This document shows positions 11,938 through 24,841 of a DNA stretch of 64,000 nucleotides, piece after piece. Each line of letters begins with the position of its first letter. The first letter of the stretch is position 1. The notes beneath the pieces were generated by a model, which was not told the DNA's origin, did not search any database, and saw only the letters and a list, made by a program, of their open reading frames with translations. This DNA is from Romanomermis culicivorax (taxonomy: Eukaryota > Nematoda > Enoplea > Mermithida > Mermithidae): positions 992,001-1,056,000 of the forward strand of contig CAWUHX010000045.1 of NCBI GenBank assembly GCA_963922205.1, given 5' to 3'. Made by a program: the position numbers and the translations under genes.

Positions 11938-12072
11938 AGGCCGATGTATAGTAATCAGTAACCCTGATCCTTAATCCTGAGTTCCTGATCTGATAAGGAT
12001 TAGGAAAGGAAAGGGAAAGACGAGGTAAAGTTGTCTTTAACGTCTCTAAATTTGAGTATCGGGAAGACTAGA
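11938..12072. mobile_element. Truncated second copy of the TAA-flanked element
   Basis: Begins aggccgatgtatagtaatc and follows the left end of the 7745-9144 element for about 130 bp, to the gggaagacta equivalent. It is then cut off by copies of the large local repeat. Confidence 0.75.
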
Positions 12073-12237
12073 CTAGTTTATTGCTTGGACAGTTGCCAAA
12101 CTAAAAGGATTCAACTAGATTTTTGATAACTTGAGTTGAAGCTTAGAAAATCTTGGAAAAGTATGTTCTGCAGCTTTGTTCTCCCATGACATTGCATCAA
12201 TCACAGAAAAATTTTTCTGGATGAAAAGTGTACTAGT

Positions 12238-13340
12238 TCATTAGAAAATGCCCCGATAAGGCAGAAAAAAGAAGAATATATTTGCTTGGATGGTTGACAA
12301 GCTGGAAAAACAAATAGACTAGATATTTGAGAACTTGTGTTAAAGTTAGAAAAAATTCACTTTCGTTATATTGGATTTTCATTTTTTCCCGAAAAAAAAA
12401 TTTTCCATGTCTGTGGAAAAGTATACTCTGCAGCCAAGTGCATTTTGTCCTTCCCTGGCATCAACTATAGTAAAATTTTTCTATACGAAAATTATATGCA
12501 CATTATTTCGAATGTAAAGAAATGGTAATCCAAAAGCATTCTAAATCCCGACCAATTCAAAACTCCTGCCTCTCACACTAGCTGAAAAATAGTTAGGGAA
12601 ACATATTATAGTCATTTTCAGACTAATAAAAAACCTGAGGTTATTGCACTAACCCAACCTGAGGATAATTTCAACATCGGAATAAAATGATCGTTGAGAT
12701 AATGGAGATAATAAGTTGAGATAATCGCAATGTCCAAATTATTTTCTTCCAGTGCACAAACAATACTCACTTCAGGATTAACTAATAATGAGGTTCAAGA
12801 TCGAGTTTGGGAATTGCAGACATTTTTATATTTATTCACTTTAGAGATGAGAAAATTATCCGAAAATGTTAGTGCAACCCCACAGCTCGAGCTGGGGGTA
12901 ATCTTGACTTTGAGCTCGTTATAATCCTGATGACATTCAAATTACTTGAGGTCGAACCGAGTCGCCTTTTGGTTCGAGATTATCTGATTATCTTGAGCTC
13001 GAGTTTAGACCTCTTTAGTGCAACTGTGCCTTGGTTACAGTCATTGGGCACCGATCTGCAAATGGGAGAACAGGGTAAAGCATACAAAAATGCCCCTGAT
13101 TCAGCCGTGCCTATATTAGGAGTGTGCACGAAATCCCGTACCCGGTTCTCCCCGACTCTACTGGCACTCTCATGGCAACATAACGACTATTTTGAAAGCA
13201 GGATCGGAGCGACAAGGATTGGTGAAATTGCTTCCCATTTGGAATCCCGCAAAAAAGCGCCTTTTCTGCAAATTTCAGTTTAAATCCAAAAACTGTGAAT
13301 GATGCTGTTTTATTCAATAGTTAAATAGAAGAGAATAAAT
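12238..13340. repeat. Third, partial copy of the 2.3-kb local repeat (first half)
   Basis: Begins ttcattagaaaatgccccga and stays collinear with 30812-31790 and 33118-34131. Shared landmarks are a ttggattttcattctt-like stretch, ctctcacact and taaatccaaaaactgtgaatg. A related fragment precedes it at 12070-12237. The second half of the unit is missing. Open frames here, such as 12930-13283, are repeat sequence and not genes. Confidence 0.75.
12636..13032. mobile_element. Nested MITE with gttgcact termini (copy in third repeat)
   Basis: Bounded by gaggttattgcactaaccc on the left and tagtgcaactgtgcc on the right, which are inverted. Equivalent intervals occur at about 31203-31592 and 33507-33852. 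The ends resemble the gggcccggttgcaca terminus of the Harbinger element, suggesting a related non-autonomous family. Confidence 0.5.
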
Positions 13341-14816
13341 TTGTTTGCTATTTTTTAATGATTGCACGGGAATATCTGTGCATATTCAAAAACCGTCGCA
13401 CAACGGCTGCGACACAAATGCACAATTCAAAATGTACAAAGCCAACGCTCACTGCAGAATATTGTACAAATTGAACGGTGAAGAGGCACATTGCACATTG
13501 GGCAAAGTGCAAAAGCACCGTTGTGTTTCAAAAAACATCTGCAGTGAGCGGTAGAAATGCCCATTGAAAATGCGCATTGTGTAAAAGCACCGCTCACCTT
13601 CCTTTTTTTCTGCAGGTGACCGCTAATAGAGCCCGTGCTCTATGTCTATAAATAGGCAGACACAAAACAACTGTTATCATAAAAAGAACGGATATTAGGT
13701 GCATTTCTATTCATTGAATTTGGGATCTTTATGCAAATTATTATAATCCTAATTCCCATAACAAACCTACAGTGAGCTGCAATTTTTCTTTATTAGGATT
13801 CACAAGTATATTTTTACAAAACTGACACTTTTCCAACCGGTTCTTATATTTTTTCTTAGAGAAAAAAGTTTGGATTTGTGCAAAACATGAATTTACTCAA
13901 CATTTCCCCTTATCAACAGAGTGTCTGTGTAGAAGAAGTAGGTGTATTTTTTATTTGTTTGTTTTTTGTTTTTCTTTACTTTTTTATCTGACTCTGCATT
14001 GAACTTTATGCAAAGGGAACTCTAGGAAGGTCATGAGGGTCAGCAAAAAGCTTACTCTGTAAATTGCACTCTCCTCCATTAGGATTCACAAGTAACATAT
14101 TTTATAAAGATGATGTTTTCCGAATTTATCCGATTTGTTTCATTTTCATGTAAAATTTAAATTCATACTCGTACCGTGTATAAATTTCCACATTTTCTAT
14201 TTTATTTTACTGTCAGGTGTGCGTACGATCATTATTTTGATTTCTTCTTTTTCAGTGTTTTTATTCACTTCCTCCATTCATATGTGCTTTGCTTGTATTT
14301 GCTTGTATTCGTTATATTGATTTAGTTGATCTGGAATTCGGCAAGGAAGCGAAAAAAGGAAGATAGACAAAACTAAATCAGAAAGAGAATAATGTGGGGA
14401 TGTTGGGTTGTCAAAAACTGAATGTGATTTGCAGGTACAAATTTGTGATTCTGTGATTTTGATATTTGTAAACCTCGTTGTATTCTTCGCTGTTTTTGGT
14501 TCTTCGCTTGTGTTTTAGGTTTCGACAACAGAGTGAACAAGAGGATAAATAAAAAAAGGAAGACGATGATGTGAAACTGGGGCGATGCTAGGAAGGTAAG
14601 TTGGATGCAAGACTTAAAAAACATGTGAACAAACTCTAATGGTGTTAAGAAGACATACGGTAACCAATTCAAAGATTCTTTTATTTACAGGAATGTCTAT
14701 TACGAAGCAGCAAGAAAAATGACGACCATGGGTGAACAAAAGAGCGAAAATACATTACCCATCTCCAAAAGTAAGAAAACATACAGCTTATATATAAAAT
14801 ACAATGTGAAAGAAAC
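13341..14816. other. Repeat-bearing stretch without a supported gene
   Basis: Contains an inverted pair cgctcactgcag (13448-13459) and ctgcagtgagcg (13540-13551). A sequence ending ttaggattcacaagta occurs twice, near 13795 and 14078. A TATA-like tctataaatagg lies near 13648, but no supported coding start follows. Confidence 0.4.
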
Positions 14817-15076
14817 TATAGTCTGTTTTTCTTGAAATGCTTCCAAATAATGAAAGTGGAAAGCAAGCAGTATTTTAGATTTTTGCGATTTTCTGATGAA
14901 CAAAATATCATGTAGCTGGGTATCATGGGCTGGAAATTTCTGAGTATACTGGCCCGCCTTCAGACATTTTTTGAGTGAAAAATTTTACAGTAAGAACTTT
15001 ATGTAAACAATTTCGACGACAGTACTGATTTGTGTCACTTTTGCAACTGGAAGCATTTTATAAAAAACAGGCTATA
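14817..15076. mobile_element. MITE 'agtctgttttt' copy b
   Basis: Starts ctatagtctgtttttcttg and ends ataaaaaacaggctatag, giving inverted termini flanked by the same ta-rich junction as the other copies. The interior matches copies d and f, including gaaagtggaaagcaag. Confidence 0.8.
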
Positions 15077-15159
15077 GAAAGCGGAAAGATCAGATATCAT
15101 CGAATTTCATCAAATATTCTTCTTTCTATGCAGGATTCCAATGGCGACGAGGCATACCA

Positions 15160-15640
15160 TATTTATTCGAATAAACGCCACCCTTGAATAAACGCTGCCC
15201 TCGAATAAACGCCGCACCTTATGTGTGAAAAAAATAAACGCAGCCCTTGAATAAACGCTGCGGCGTTTATTCTTTATTCCAGGACTTATCATCCTTAGTT
15301 TAAAGTGCAAAAATAAGTACAGTTTGCAGTAGGTATTTTGCATAAATATAGGTACCTACTACTAATAAACTTTGAAGTTGATTCGGATGATGAAATTATA
15401 ACAGTTGAAATTCCCTGAATATATACCTAAGTACCTATTATCAGTGCTTTTATAAAAATTTGTTAATTATGAATAGTAATTGTTAAAACAGTGAAAATTT
15501 TATTAAAATATATGAGGTGTTTAACTCAGAATTTAAATAAACGCCACCCTCGAATATATGCCGCCCTCAAATAAATGCCGCACCAAAAGTACAATTGGAA
15601 AAATAAATGCCGCGGCATTTAATCGAATAAATACAGTATG
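15160..15640. repeat. Paired aataaacgccgc tandem arrays
   Basis: Two clusters of 16-17-bp units (cgaataaacgccgcc and variants) lie at 15160-15270 and 15530-15640. Each ends in a small palindrome, aacgctgcggcgtt in the first and atgccgcggcat in the second. An AT-rich spacer of about 260 bp separates them. Confidence 0.75.
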
Positions 15641-16916
15641 ATGCAAATCGTTTCTGATCTTTTGGTGAGTCTTTATCATCCAAATTTATCTAAAGTTCTT
15701 TTTTCTATCTCTTTCTTCATTAGAATGACTCACGTAACTGGAACGAGTGATAGATTACTGGAGGATGACGTCAAAGAAAGCTAAGAGGTCAGTTTTACTG
15801 TTTATCAGCTTTCCGACATTTTCCTCCTCTTAGAGCAGAACCTGGAGCCACAAGAGAGGGTGTCCAATCATAAAATTTGTAAAAGGGATTTTTGATGAAG
15901 AAAGAGTTCCAAAAATTCACACTCTGATTCTTATTGTCTAAGATTCTGTGTTCAATCAAGGTGTACTGTAAGTGATTGTAATATTTTCTGTGAAGTCTAT
16001 TAAGTTCTGTGAACAACTTCAATCTGCTAATTGGAGGTTTCCAAGATTAGAGTGCTCCCAAGATTTTATTGGCAATAAAACAATTTAATGCCCTTTCTTT
16101 TGTGGGCTTTATAATGGACAATATTGGCACATATTTTTTTAATTCAAGAAATTTCACCAGAAAATATGCAAAAAGTGCCTCTAAAAACAAATATACCAAT
16201 AGGAAATTGTGGCAATGCCTCTATCTGTGTCGTAATGCCTTTTTGCTGTGTCAGAAAATGCACCATTTCTTTTTGAGCTGCATAATAAAAAAAATATTTT
16301 GTAAATTTTTAGCATGCAAAAATTTTACCCACTTTTTTCATCTTAAATTTTTCCTACAATTACTCATCTTTAAGATAACATCAAAAGTAACTTTTTGTGT
16401 GTATGTTTCATTTTTCACATTTCGCGCAAGCTTATTTTCAAACTTGATCATCTCATGCTTTAGGATTTTGAGCTAATCTTCTCATTACAAACTTAGAATT
16501 AATTCTGTATATTCCCTGAAACTTCGGAATTTTACTGTCATCTGTGCCCTCATTATCATTAATTGTTTTAAATAGTATAATTTACAGTAATTTAATTTTC
16601 GTCGCATCACTATTTTTCTTCATGATTTATTGCAGTTTCTTACAACATGATTTTTGACCATTGTTCTTCTGATAAATTTTTACTCCATGACAATTTACTA
16701 TTTTTCGAACCATTTATTTATTCACCTTGTTGTACTTTTTCCTTTCAATTAAGCCACAGCTTAAAATTATTGAAATGGTTTTATCTGTCAAATGTATCTT
16801 TAAAAATTGTTGATCATATGTAATTTGTTTTGAGAAAATGACTTACTATTTATGCACCCTTTATTTTTAGATACATTGAAGTTATTGATATTTTTATCAT
16901 TTTTGATCACCTCGAA
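15641..16916. other. AT-rich stretch without a supported gene
   Basis: The 135-codon plus frame at 16069-16476 is Phe/Lys/Asn-rich, as expected from AT-rich noncoding DNA, and has no domain. Nothing else is visible. Confidence 0.4.
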
Positions 16917-18066
16917 ATGGCAACTGTGATGAAGAAAATGACAACAAAGAGAAGTATTGAAAAAATGGCAACAACAGCGCCTACAATGGATACCTCAATG
17001 CCATATGTCATCGAAATCAATAGCAGCAATGATGAAGCTGGCAGTTTGATAATTGATTGCTGGATAAACCATTGGTTGGAGGTAGGCTTAAGTAGTCTAG
17101 ATATGCATCCCGATGTATTTGATCACTTTGTGAATGATGCGGGACACATCCCTTTGAAAGGAAGATTTATTCATTGTATAGATTCACAATCTTGCCCTGA
17201 ACTATGTCAGTTTCTGTTAAAAGACCCACAACACCCTGGATTGATTGCCATTTCCACAACTACCATAACACATGAAGTCCCTTGGGAAGAATGGCCCATA
17301 GAATTTAAAACCTTATGCCCAGTTGAAGCCCAAAATGACTCTGAAGCCAGAGGACCTTTCTTGGTAACCATCCAAGTCGCCCGATTTGATGGATCAGTTG
17401 TAATTTTCAATCTGCTACAAATGCATGAAATTCCCCCTTCACTCATTGCCCTATTTCTAGAAACACCATTCACCATGGGCTTTAACAGCCAGCAGGTTGC
17501 ACAAATAATGTCTAATTCTGCAGAAGAATTGACACTTTACAGCACCTTAGCCGATCGGAAACATATATAGGACGCCTTGAGACATGAGAAAACAGTTAAT
17601 TCTACAAGAACATATCAAAAAATCTGAATCAGCTGAAAATGCATCCCTTTGCACAAAGTTAGGATTACATTTTGCAATAGAAAATGCCAGATCCACTCTT
17701 CCAGCTATGCTTCAACACTTTTTAGGACCCACATTGCCTCAGACTCCAGAATGCACCACAGGAAATCAATCAGAAGCTTGCTTACGATGCACAGCTTCAG
17801 AAGCTTTGATCACCTTTGATCTTTACCTAGTCTTGGATCACCACCACTCGACATTGGTCCATCTCCAAAACTTAGTTTCCAGTGAGAAAAGACTACTCAA
17901 GTTGCCTTTGCCACCAATTCAAATCACCAAATGTCCCAATGCACCAGTACAGAAAGTAATCACTAATAAGTCAGCCCCAGTCAGGTTGATTAATACAGGA
18001 CACCCTATTGACATTGTCACTCTACCATCGAAAGTTATGGAATTTAACATCCCAAAAATTCCCTAA
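16917..18066 (+). pseudogene. Decayed RNase D-like (DEDD) 3'-5' exonuclease homologue
   Basis: Two open segments, 16917-17570 (217 codons) and 17584-18066 (160 codons), lie in different frames around a stop and frameshift near 17570. The first has a strand block LVTIQVARFDGSVVIFNLL followed by PPSLIALFLE and MGF, the order seen in RNase D/WRN-type exonuclease domains. The second has CTASEALITFDLYLVL, resembling their ExoIII region (Y-A-x-D-A), but with Glu where Asp is expected and without the Tyr. I cannot find a normal ExoI D-x-E. GC content is higher than in the flanks. Transposon cargo or a host pseudogene are both possible. Confidence 0.4.
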
Positions 18067-18691
18067 ACTTGACAAAAAGCCAGTTACACTAATTTTTCAA
18101 AAGTCTAATGCTCAGAAGATGGATAACCCAGAAAGAACTGGATCACAAAACACATCTGAAACTGAATGGCCACATTCTGCAGGTCTTGAGTGCTCTTACT
18201 CACCAGATGAACACTGTTTGAATAGGATCACTTCTAGGAGATCTAAGCCATGATAAGATCCTAGAAAACGAAGCAGAACTAAGTCACCTGTCGAATCACA
18301 AGGAGTTGAACTTTCTGTAAACTTAAAGCACAGATTTCTTTCATATTTTCCGCAGGAGGGCAAACCGACGCCTTTGATCGATTTTTCTGGACCTGACATC
18401 AGAACTGACAACGAAAATTTCATAACTAGTCCCAGAACGTGGTCCAACAACCCTCCACCACTGCACTTCTCTTTTAGGTTTTCTGTGCCCCCAGGAGCCC
18501 TGATAGTTGGTCATTGACAAGGACTGGCAGAGCTCCAAATTGAAATGGATGCAGCGAGACCCTTATATGATTTCAAAATTCGGTTCCAAAGTGAAATCGA
18601 ACCTTGGAACAAAAGCCACAAAATGTTTTGCCAAGGATGAATGTACGAGATGGAGAGGAAGTTTTATCGCAGCCTCCATCTGATTAGGATT

Positions 18692-21558
18692 TTATATGCA
18701 CAGCAGTACGTACACTTTAGCTGCTTCAGCGAGAATTGCATGCAACTTGGAAGTGCCAACCAATGCCAACATCCTTATTAGACGCCCTAATACAACCCAT
18801 TGCCCTTGATACAGACAGTAAAATACCTTTTCATCAGCTCTGTTGCTGACAGCTGAATCTGAGCTATTGTCATTGTATGATTGCTTCTTCAATTTTTTCT
18901 GTAACGCCCCCTGGGACAAGAATTCCTGCTGGGCCAGGCGTTTCTGTTCCTGAATCTTGGCCTGAAAGACCTCCTGTTTTGCTTGCAAGTCATCAGCGTT
19001 AGGATCTTCAGACTGGATAGCAATTTCTTGCAATGTTTCCTGTATATTGTCCAGTCTAATGTCAATTCCTGACATTTTAGTCACTGCCTCATCTATTAGA
19101 GTCTGGACTTTTTCCTCCTCTATCTCTTGCTGCTGCGTCTTAGCCTCCATGGAGTCTTTGTCCTCCAATCTCTGGCTCGCAGGTTCCAGAATTTCACCTT
19201 CTTTTCAATGGGAACTGGACTTGGAGTGTGAATTCTGTATCTTCGGCAAAAGCTGCTTAACTTTTGCTGGCAAAACAGCTGGAGCTGGAGGCACAGATTG
19301 CATAATGGTGACCACTTCTGGTTCTACCTCTGTCAGTTGTTGAGGTTGAGGTACTACAACCTGTTGTGCTACAGTTGGTTGCATTTGCGGCAGCACTACG
19401 ACTATAACTGCAACTGCTTGTGTAGCTCCAGTGACAACCACTGCTAGCTGCATTTTGATCACCTGCACTCGTGCTTGCTGCTGTGTTTTAACCTGTCCTG
19501 ACCCTCCAGCTTGCACTGTCTGGGATGTAGAAGGACGATTTAATGGTACCTTTTAAACCAACTCACCAGCTGCGGTATACGTTTGAGTATACCCAGGTAT
19601 GTCTGAGGCCAATGTTCTCTCCTGGAAACTGTTGGCGACAAATTCGGGTTTGAGTTTGAGTAGATTGCGCAGAGGATATGCCATTGGATAATCCATAGGG
19701 TTCGCATCTTTCCTCATAGGGTACTGCAATCCCAGTGTTAAAGTCTCGAAACCTATACAAGAAAAGATTACATAATAGTAAGGATTTACTTTATAGGCTT
19801 TGTCCTTCAAGATCAATTTGTACTCGCCCACTTTGGGTGTTTCTTCTGCTTGCCTAAATCACAAAGGGATGAATCCAAGTCGATTTTGCCATGCGTATAC
19901 CCCAGTCTTGAATGGGTCTTGGGGTTGTGATGGCTGCAATGTTGCGGCTAATTCTAAACAGTAGGCCAGGTGGTGGCCTGACTTCCAGGACATGTGCTTT
20001 ATCATCTCCTGGCCCTCCCTAGTATAACTATTAAGAAAATTGTAATTTAACAGGTGTGCTGTTTCAAAATCGCATTCCACTCTCGAATGAGGCCATGCCA
20101 AATGATAGGCCAATGGCATAAGTCTACAGACTTGCTCTAACTCTATGAAGTGTCACTTGTCTAAAGCCATAGATATTTTGGCCAAATTTGACATATAAAA
20201 GTTAGTCTTATAAACTTGCTTGTGGCTTTTGATGTCAACTGGGTGATGGTTGTTACTGGAGAATGCCTCTCCTGGAATATCATTAGGCTTCCCAGCCTGT
20301 CACCAGTATAGCTTAGCATTCTCGTATAAAGTCAGTAATATTTTACCATCTAAATCCCACTAAGACTTACCATTTCTGAGATTTTCCAGTGTATCCAAAC
20401 TGATGTTGTCCCAGTCTGGAATCTGGAGCTATTGTATATCGTTTTGGGATCGCCATTCTCAGTGTAACTGTCCTTTTTAAGTGGTTTATTATCCCTTGGG
20501 ATTAATGGAAAAAATCCACTTGGTAAGGGTACGTCTCATCTTCTGGCAGGATCGCACTTGAATGCTGATGTATAATACTCTGTTCTATTTCCCTGCATCT
20601 GGACAGCCCACTGATTATACATCTCACACTTCATCATGTGGTACACCATATTAGGCTCTACCTGATAAGTTTCCATGGCTTGGGAACCTAGTCCCATTTC
20701 ATGATTGATGTGCCCCAGAATGGTTGAATATTGTTGATAAAAGTGTAGGGCAAGTGTATTGATTTGCTTGGGCTTCATTCTATCATGGTCGAAAACCTGG
20801 GTTTGCATCAACAGGGCCATGCCATAATGAATTGCGGCAAACATGACTAATAAAGAATAGTATGCATCTAGAGCTGCATATCACAGCTCTTCTAGTAGTA
20901 TGCCTCCTTTGGGAAATGGATCATGGTTGGCGCGAAGTGTGAAATCATATTGATAAGGGCCCATGTCTATCAAATAGAATTCTGTGAACAATCCCTTTAA
21001 CCTAAAGGTTTCAGGACAGATGCCTAGCCGAAAACACTGTTTCTCTAGGTTTGGCCCTATCATAATCAGGGCAAAGCAGTCTAAATCAAAGTATCGACCT
21101 CTGGTCCTCCTTAGATGTTAATACAATAGGACAGTTTTGTCCCTGTCCTTATTGTCACGACCTGCTCCGCATACCTTATATATCTTAACTAGGTCCTCTA
21201 GTATGGAATAACCAGAAAATAACATGTCCAAATTTAGGAATTCATGTAAACTTACCCACTCTTTCTCTATGAGGCCGGTAGTGTGGATAATGTAGCTTTG
21301 ACCATTCATCAATGTGAAGCTAATATATTGGGCAAATGGTTTGCCCATCGGATTGTGGAGCTCTCTCCTTTTGAACATGGCCGCGACCTTATCTTGATTG
21401 ATCTTCTCCACACTCTGAAGATGGATACTTCTCAGACATACTCGAGTAACTGGCTGGTCTTCCCAATGTCTACCAGGATTGGTTCCTTGGGATTGGCGGG
21501 CCAATATCCAAAGGTTCCTATGAACCATTGGTCCAGCTGGTGGACTCGGGCAACCCAT
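18692..21558 (-). pseudogene. Decayed large gene with exonuclease-like N-terminal half and coiled-coil/Gln-rich C-terminal half
   Basis: Open pieces follow each other on the minus strand: 21558-21118, 21063-20881 and 20844-20536 in one frame, then 20119-19859, 19831-19553, 19516-19205 and 19168-18692 in another. They are interrupted by stops that are mostly TGA at a likely Trp or TAA/TAG at a likely Gln. The early part has a strand-rich block (QYISFTL to YIIHT), FRLKGLFTEFYLID, and YAALDAYYSL, which resembles the ExoIII motif of DEDDy exonucleases. The end is Gln/Val/Pro-rich and then a charged coiled coil (EDKDSMEAKTQQQEIEEEK). It converges on the plus-strand gene at 16917-18066. The exonuclease call is inference from motifs. 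Confidence 0.4.
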
Positions 21559-21599
21559 TTGACGTTATAGTCTAAATAATTAAAAATACTATAAGTTTT

Positions 21600-22870
21600 A
21601 TTATTTATTCTCCTTTTTTCAGCATCTGTTTGAGGTCTATAATCACCAACACCACTATACCAAGCAGGTTAAGTTTCGCAGAAAGATAGATTAGTACAGG
21701 CTTGTGTTGGGTGAGCCACTGATATAACAAACATATAGCTGGTAGGCAACTAACACCTTACCAAATCTTACTCTTGCTACCTCTATATGTTGGGGAGGGT
21801 AGACTTGATCTGATTGTCCACCATTTGATCAGATCCCAATCTCTGACCAGCTGCTTGAGCTACCAACTATGCTCCATTTGTGGTGCTGGGTATTTACAAT
21901 TTAATAGCACTCGAGATATGTAGTTTTATTGATATTTTAATTTCCAAAAGTAATATGATTTAGTTTTAAAATAATTAATTTTTGTTGAAATTTTATAATT
22001 TAAAATTTGAACAGGCTGAACCCAAGGTTCTAAGTTTCCTCCAAAAGGTATAACTCTCGCCAATAGCAGGTCTATTTCCAAATTAGGAAATCCCTGATTG
22101 CCTATGAGTTTCTGATTCCTGGTACTCCTGTTTTTTATTCCCTCTAAGTTCTGACCTCATCTGCCCTTAATTTTGGGCACCAAGTTGGTCTTCCAGTGAC
22201 TTATGGGCATTTTCTGTGATTTCCAAAAATTTTTAATAAAATAAGTTGGACACTTACTGTCAATGAAGAAGAATTGGTTATCTTGCTGTTCTTGCAGCTT
22301 TCTGATTTCAACGTGGGGCTTGGAGGGCAACCACTTGCACATTGGAGCTTGTTGGCAGTTCCGTGCACCTTTTCCCATTTTGGATTTTAAAAAAAGAAAA
22401 AGGAAAAATTTGAAAATTGTAATTTTTTGAAAAGATCGGAAAATTTTTGGGTTGTCACTTGGATCTCAAATTTCAAAGAATTTTTCCCAAAGTCCGAGAT
22501 ATACGGAAAAATTTACAAAATTAATATGAATTTTATGTAAACGCGATAAATATTAGAATATTTTACAAAATAAAATTAAAATAAGTACCTACGCATGCGA
22601 GATATGCACAAAAATAAAAAAAATCTGCCCAGAATTGCGCATAGATTCACCTTGAGCCAAATTTCACAATGAATGTGATTGATTTGGTGCTCCAGTTGTA
22701 ACTGTATGCACCATATTGGAAAGCGATGTACTTTCTTTGCATGGCCCGTCCTGATTGGCTTGCGCTATTCACAGCAAGACCCTAGTGGTCTCGTAATGAA
22801 AATGTTTCAACCTGCTGATTGAAACAATATGGCGATTTAGCTGGTTGTCCCAATGAACAATGGTAACAAC
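21600..22870. other. Region between the decayed exonuclease-like gene and the gypsy integrase
   Basis: The only frame of note is 22378-22157 (-), 73 codons, Lys/Gln-rich and unidentified. The sequence turns AT-rich between 21900 and 22650. I searched here for a copy of the 30.0-30.4-kb sequence, as expected for a 3' LTR, and saw none. Confidence 0.35.
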
Positions 22871-22882
22871 ATTCTTCGCTGC

Positions 22883-24647
22883 TCACAAAATGTTCAAAAT
22901 TATGAATGGACTGAACCAAGGTGGTTCTAATTTTCTCTGCTTATCTACTTTGAGCAGAATCCAGTCCTTTTCTTTGAACCTATGTTCCTTGGACTTTTTA
23001 TCGAAGTATTTCTTCCATTTATCTGCAGCACTCTGGATATTTCTTGCAGCACTCTGGATATTTCTTGCTATATCCTCGTACAGATTGACTAAATGATTTG
23101 TCAACAGAAATTTGTATGCCTCTGCATTGACATCTGGCATTACAATATCGTTCACATTCCACAAGTTTGACCAGAAGGTTGCCTCGTGACCTCTAAGCAA
23201 TGAAAAAGGGGATTGCCCTGTTCCTGCATGTAGCGTAGCATTATAGGCAAAGACCACAGCTCTCAAACATCTTAGTCAGTTGTTCTTTTCTTCAATCTTA
23301 ACTTTTCTGAGGTGCTCAATAAGTGTCTGATTGAATCTTTCAACCATGCCATTTCCTTGAGGATGGTAAGCTGATGTATAAATTTTCTGACACTCTAATA
23401 ACTTGCAGATTTCTTTCATTAGATCCGAGGTAAGACAACCTCCTCTATCACTGAGTAATCTCTGTGGAGTCCCATGTCTAAATACAATATCTTGTAGAAA
23501 AGTATCTACAATGGTGCTAGCTGACTGATCAGGGATCAGTTCAGCTTCAACTCATTTTGTAAAATAATCCTGAAAGACTATGTCTCTTCTCACTTAGTGG
23601 AGAAATACCCACAATATCCACCAATACAATGTCAAAAGGACCTTCTGGAATTATTGGTATCAGTGGTGGAACTTCAGCATTTTGTCGGGGATGGATATAG
23701 TCTATCTCCAGGTTGCGAAGAAATAGCCAAAGTTGAGGAAATTTGTATTGACACTGATTTGCATAGACACCGTGCATAAAAGGGCCAGTTATTTATGTTT
23801 TTGGTCATTCTGTTTTTTTATTTTTATAAATAAAGAAAATCGGGGGCCGGACTGGCCATTCATTATATTGATTTATTATTGTACATTGTGGAGTTATCAC
23901 CAAATTCCAATGTCCCCCGTTACAACATTTAATATTGATCTCACAGTGGAGGGAAAGCATGTTAGAGCCTAGATCTCATGAGTTCCACTCAGCATGCAAG
24001 TCTACATTTGAAACTCAATTCTTGGCCTGATTTCTGAGTTTGTCCCTGATTTGAAGTTACTTGAGCTCAGAGTGTTATCCATCTTCTGCAATTCCTCGGA
24101 ATGAAAGCAGGTGATCTTTGTTGAAACTTGAGACTGACCCAACTGTTGCAAACTTATTCTACCTAAGGTTTCAGCTTGACTAGGTGAATTAGCGAGTGAC
24201 TGATTAGGTCTATTTTTGATTCTAATCTATTTATCATATTTCTCTATCTCAACCCAAGTCTCATTTCAACAGTTTCCTGGGTTAGCCATCTGATAAACTG
24301 AAGAAAACTTGATCCAGTGCTTGACATCCTTTTCTAATCCAGGCCAACGAGAACCCTTTTTTAATCATAGAAAGAGTTCTCTTCAACCCTTGATGAGTCA
24401 TCTTAATGGCAACATAGTACTGGTGCAAAGTATTGTCTCTCAGACAGGTTGGAAAGACCACTTGATCATCAGCTCCCCTTGCCAGTATTTCATTCTGGAT
24501 ATAAAATCCATTGTGATACTTGGTTGTCCAATTTAGACCCAATCTATCAAAATATTGTTTTAATACCTCATCTTTTCTCTTCAAGAGGGCCATGAGATCA
24601 TCTCTAATTAGCTCTTTTGGCAACTCATTTTCTTTGGGGTCTGCCAA
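22883..24647 (-). pseudogene. Retroelement integrase, multiply interrupted
   Basis: The N-terminal frame (24647-24282) has an HHCC-like region around THQGLKRTLSMI. A long broken stretch (24280-23780) follows. The catalytic core is split into 23777-23547 (FDIVLVDIVG, first Asp), about 23540-23290 (LLSDRGG, second Asp; HPQGNGMVERFN, catalytic Glu) and 23266-22883 (VVFAYNATLHAGTGQSPF, a standard post-core block). Stops at the joins include TGA in place of probable Trp codons. The element cannot encode a working integrase. Confidence 0.8.
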
Positions 24648-24841
24648 ATTAAATTCTGGTTCCTTTTCCAGATATAACCAGGTGACTCTTTTTTCCTTAC
24701 CTTTTTCCTAGTTACCTTCTTTTCCTCTTACCTGCCCCTGATTGCCATCAGGCGGAACTTGAGCCTGAATACTGTTTTGTGCTTCTTTTGCCATGCTCCT
24801 TATAGTGACAGCATCTATGGAGTTTCCTGGTGAACTAGATT

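Noticed and set aside
13640..13680. TATA-box promoter at tctataaatagg
   Set aside because: No supported coding start or exon follows on the plus strand.
16069..16476. 135-codon Phe/Lys/Cys-rich frame
   Set aside because: Composition equals translated AT-rich noncoding DNA and no domain or splice context supports it.
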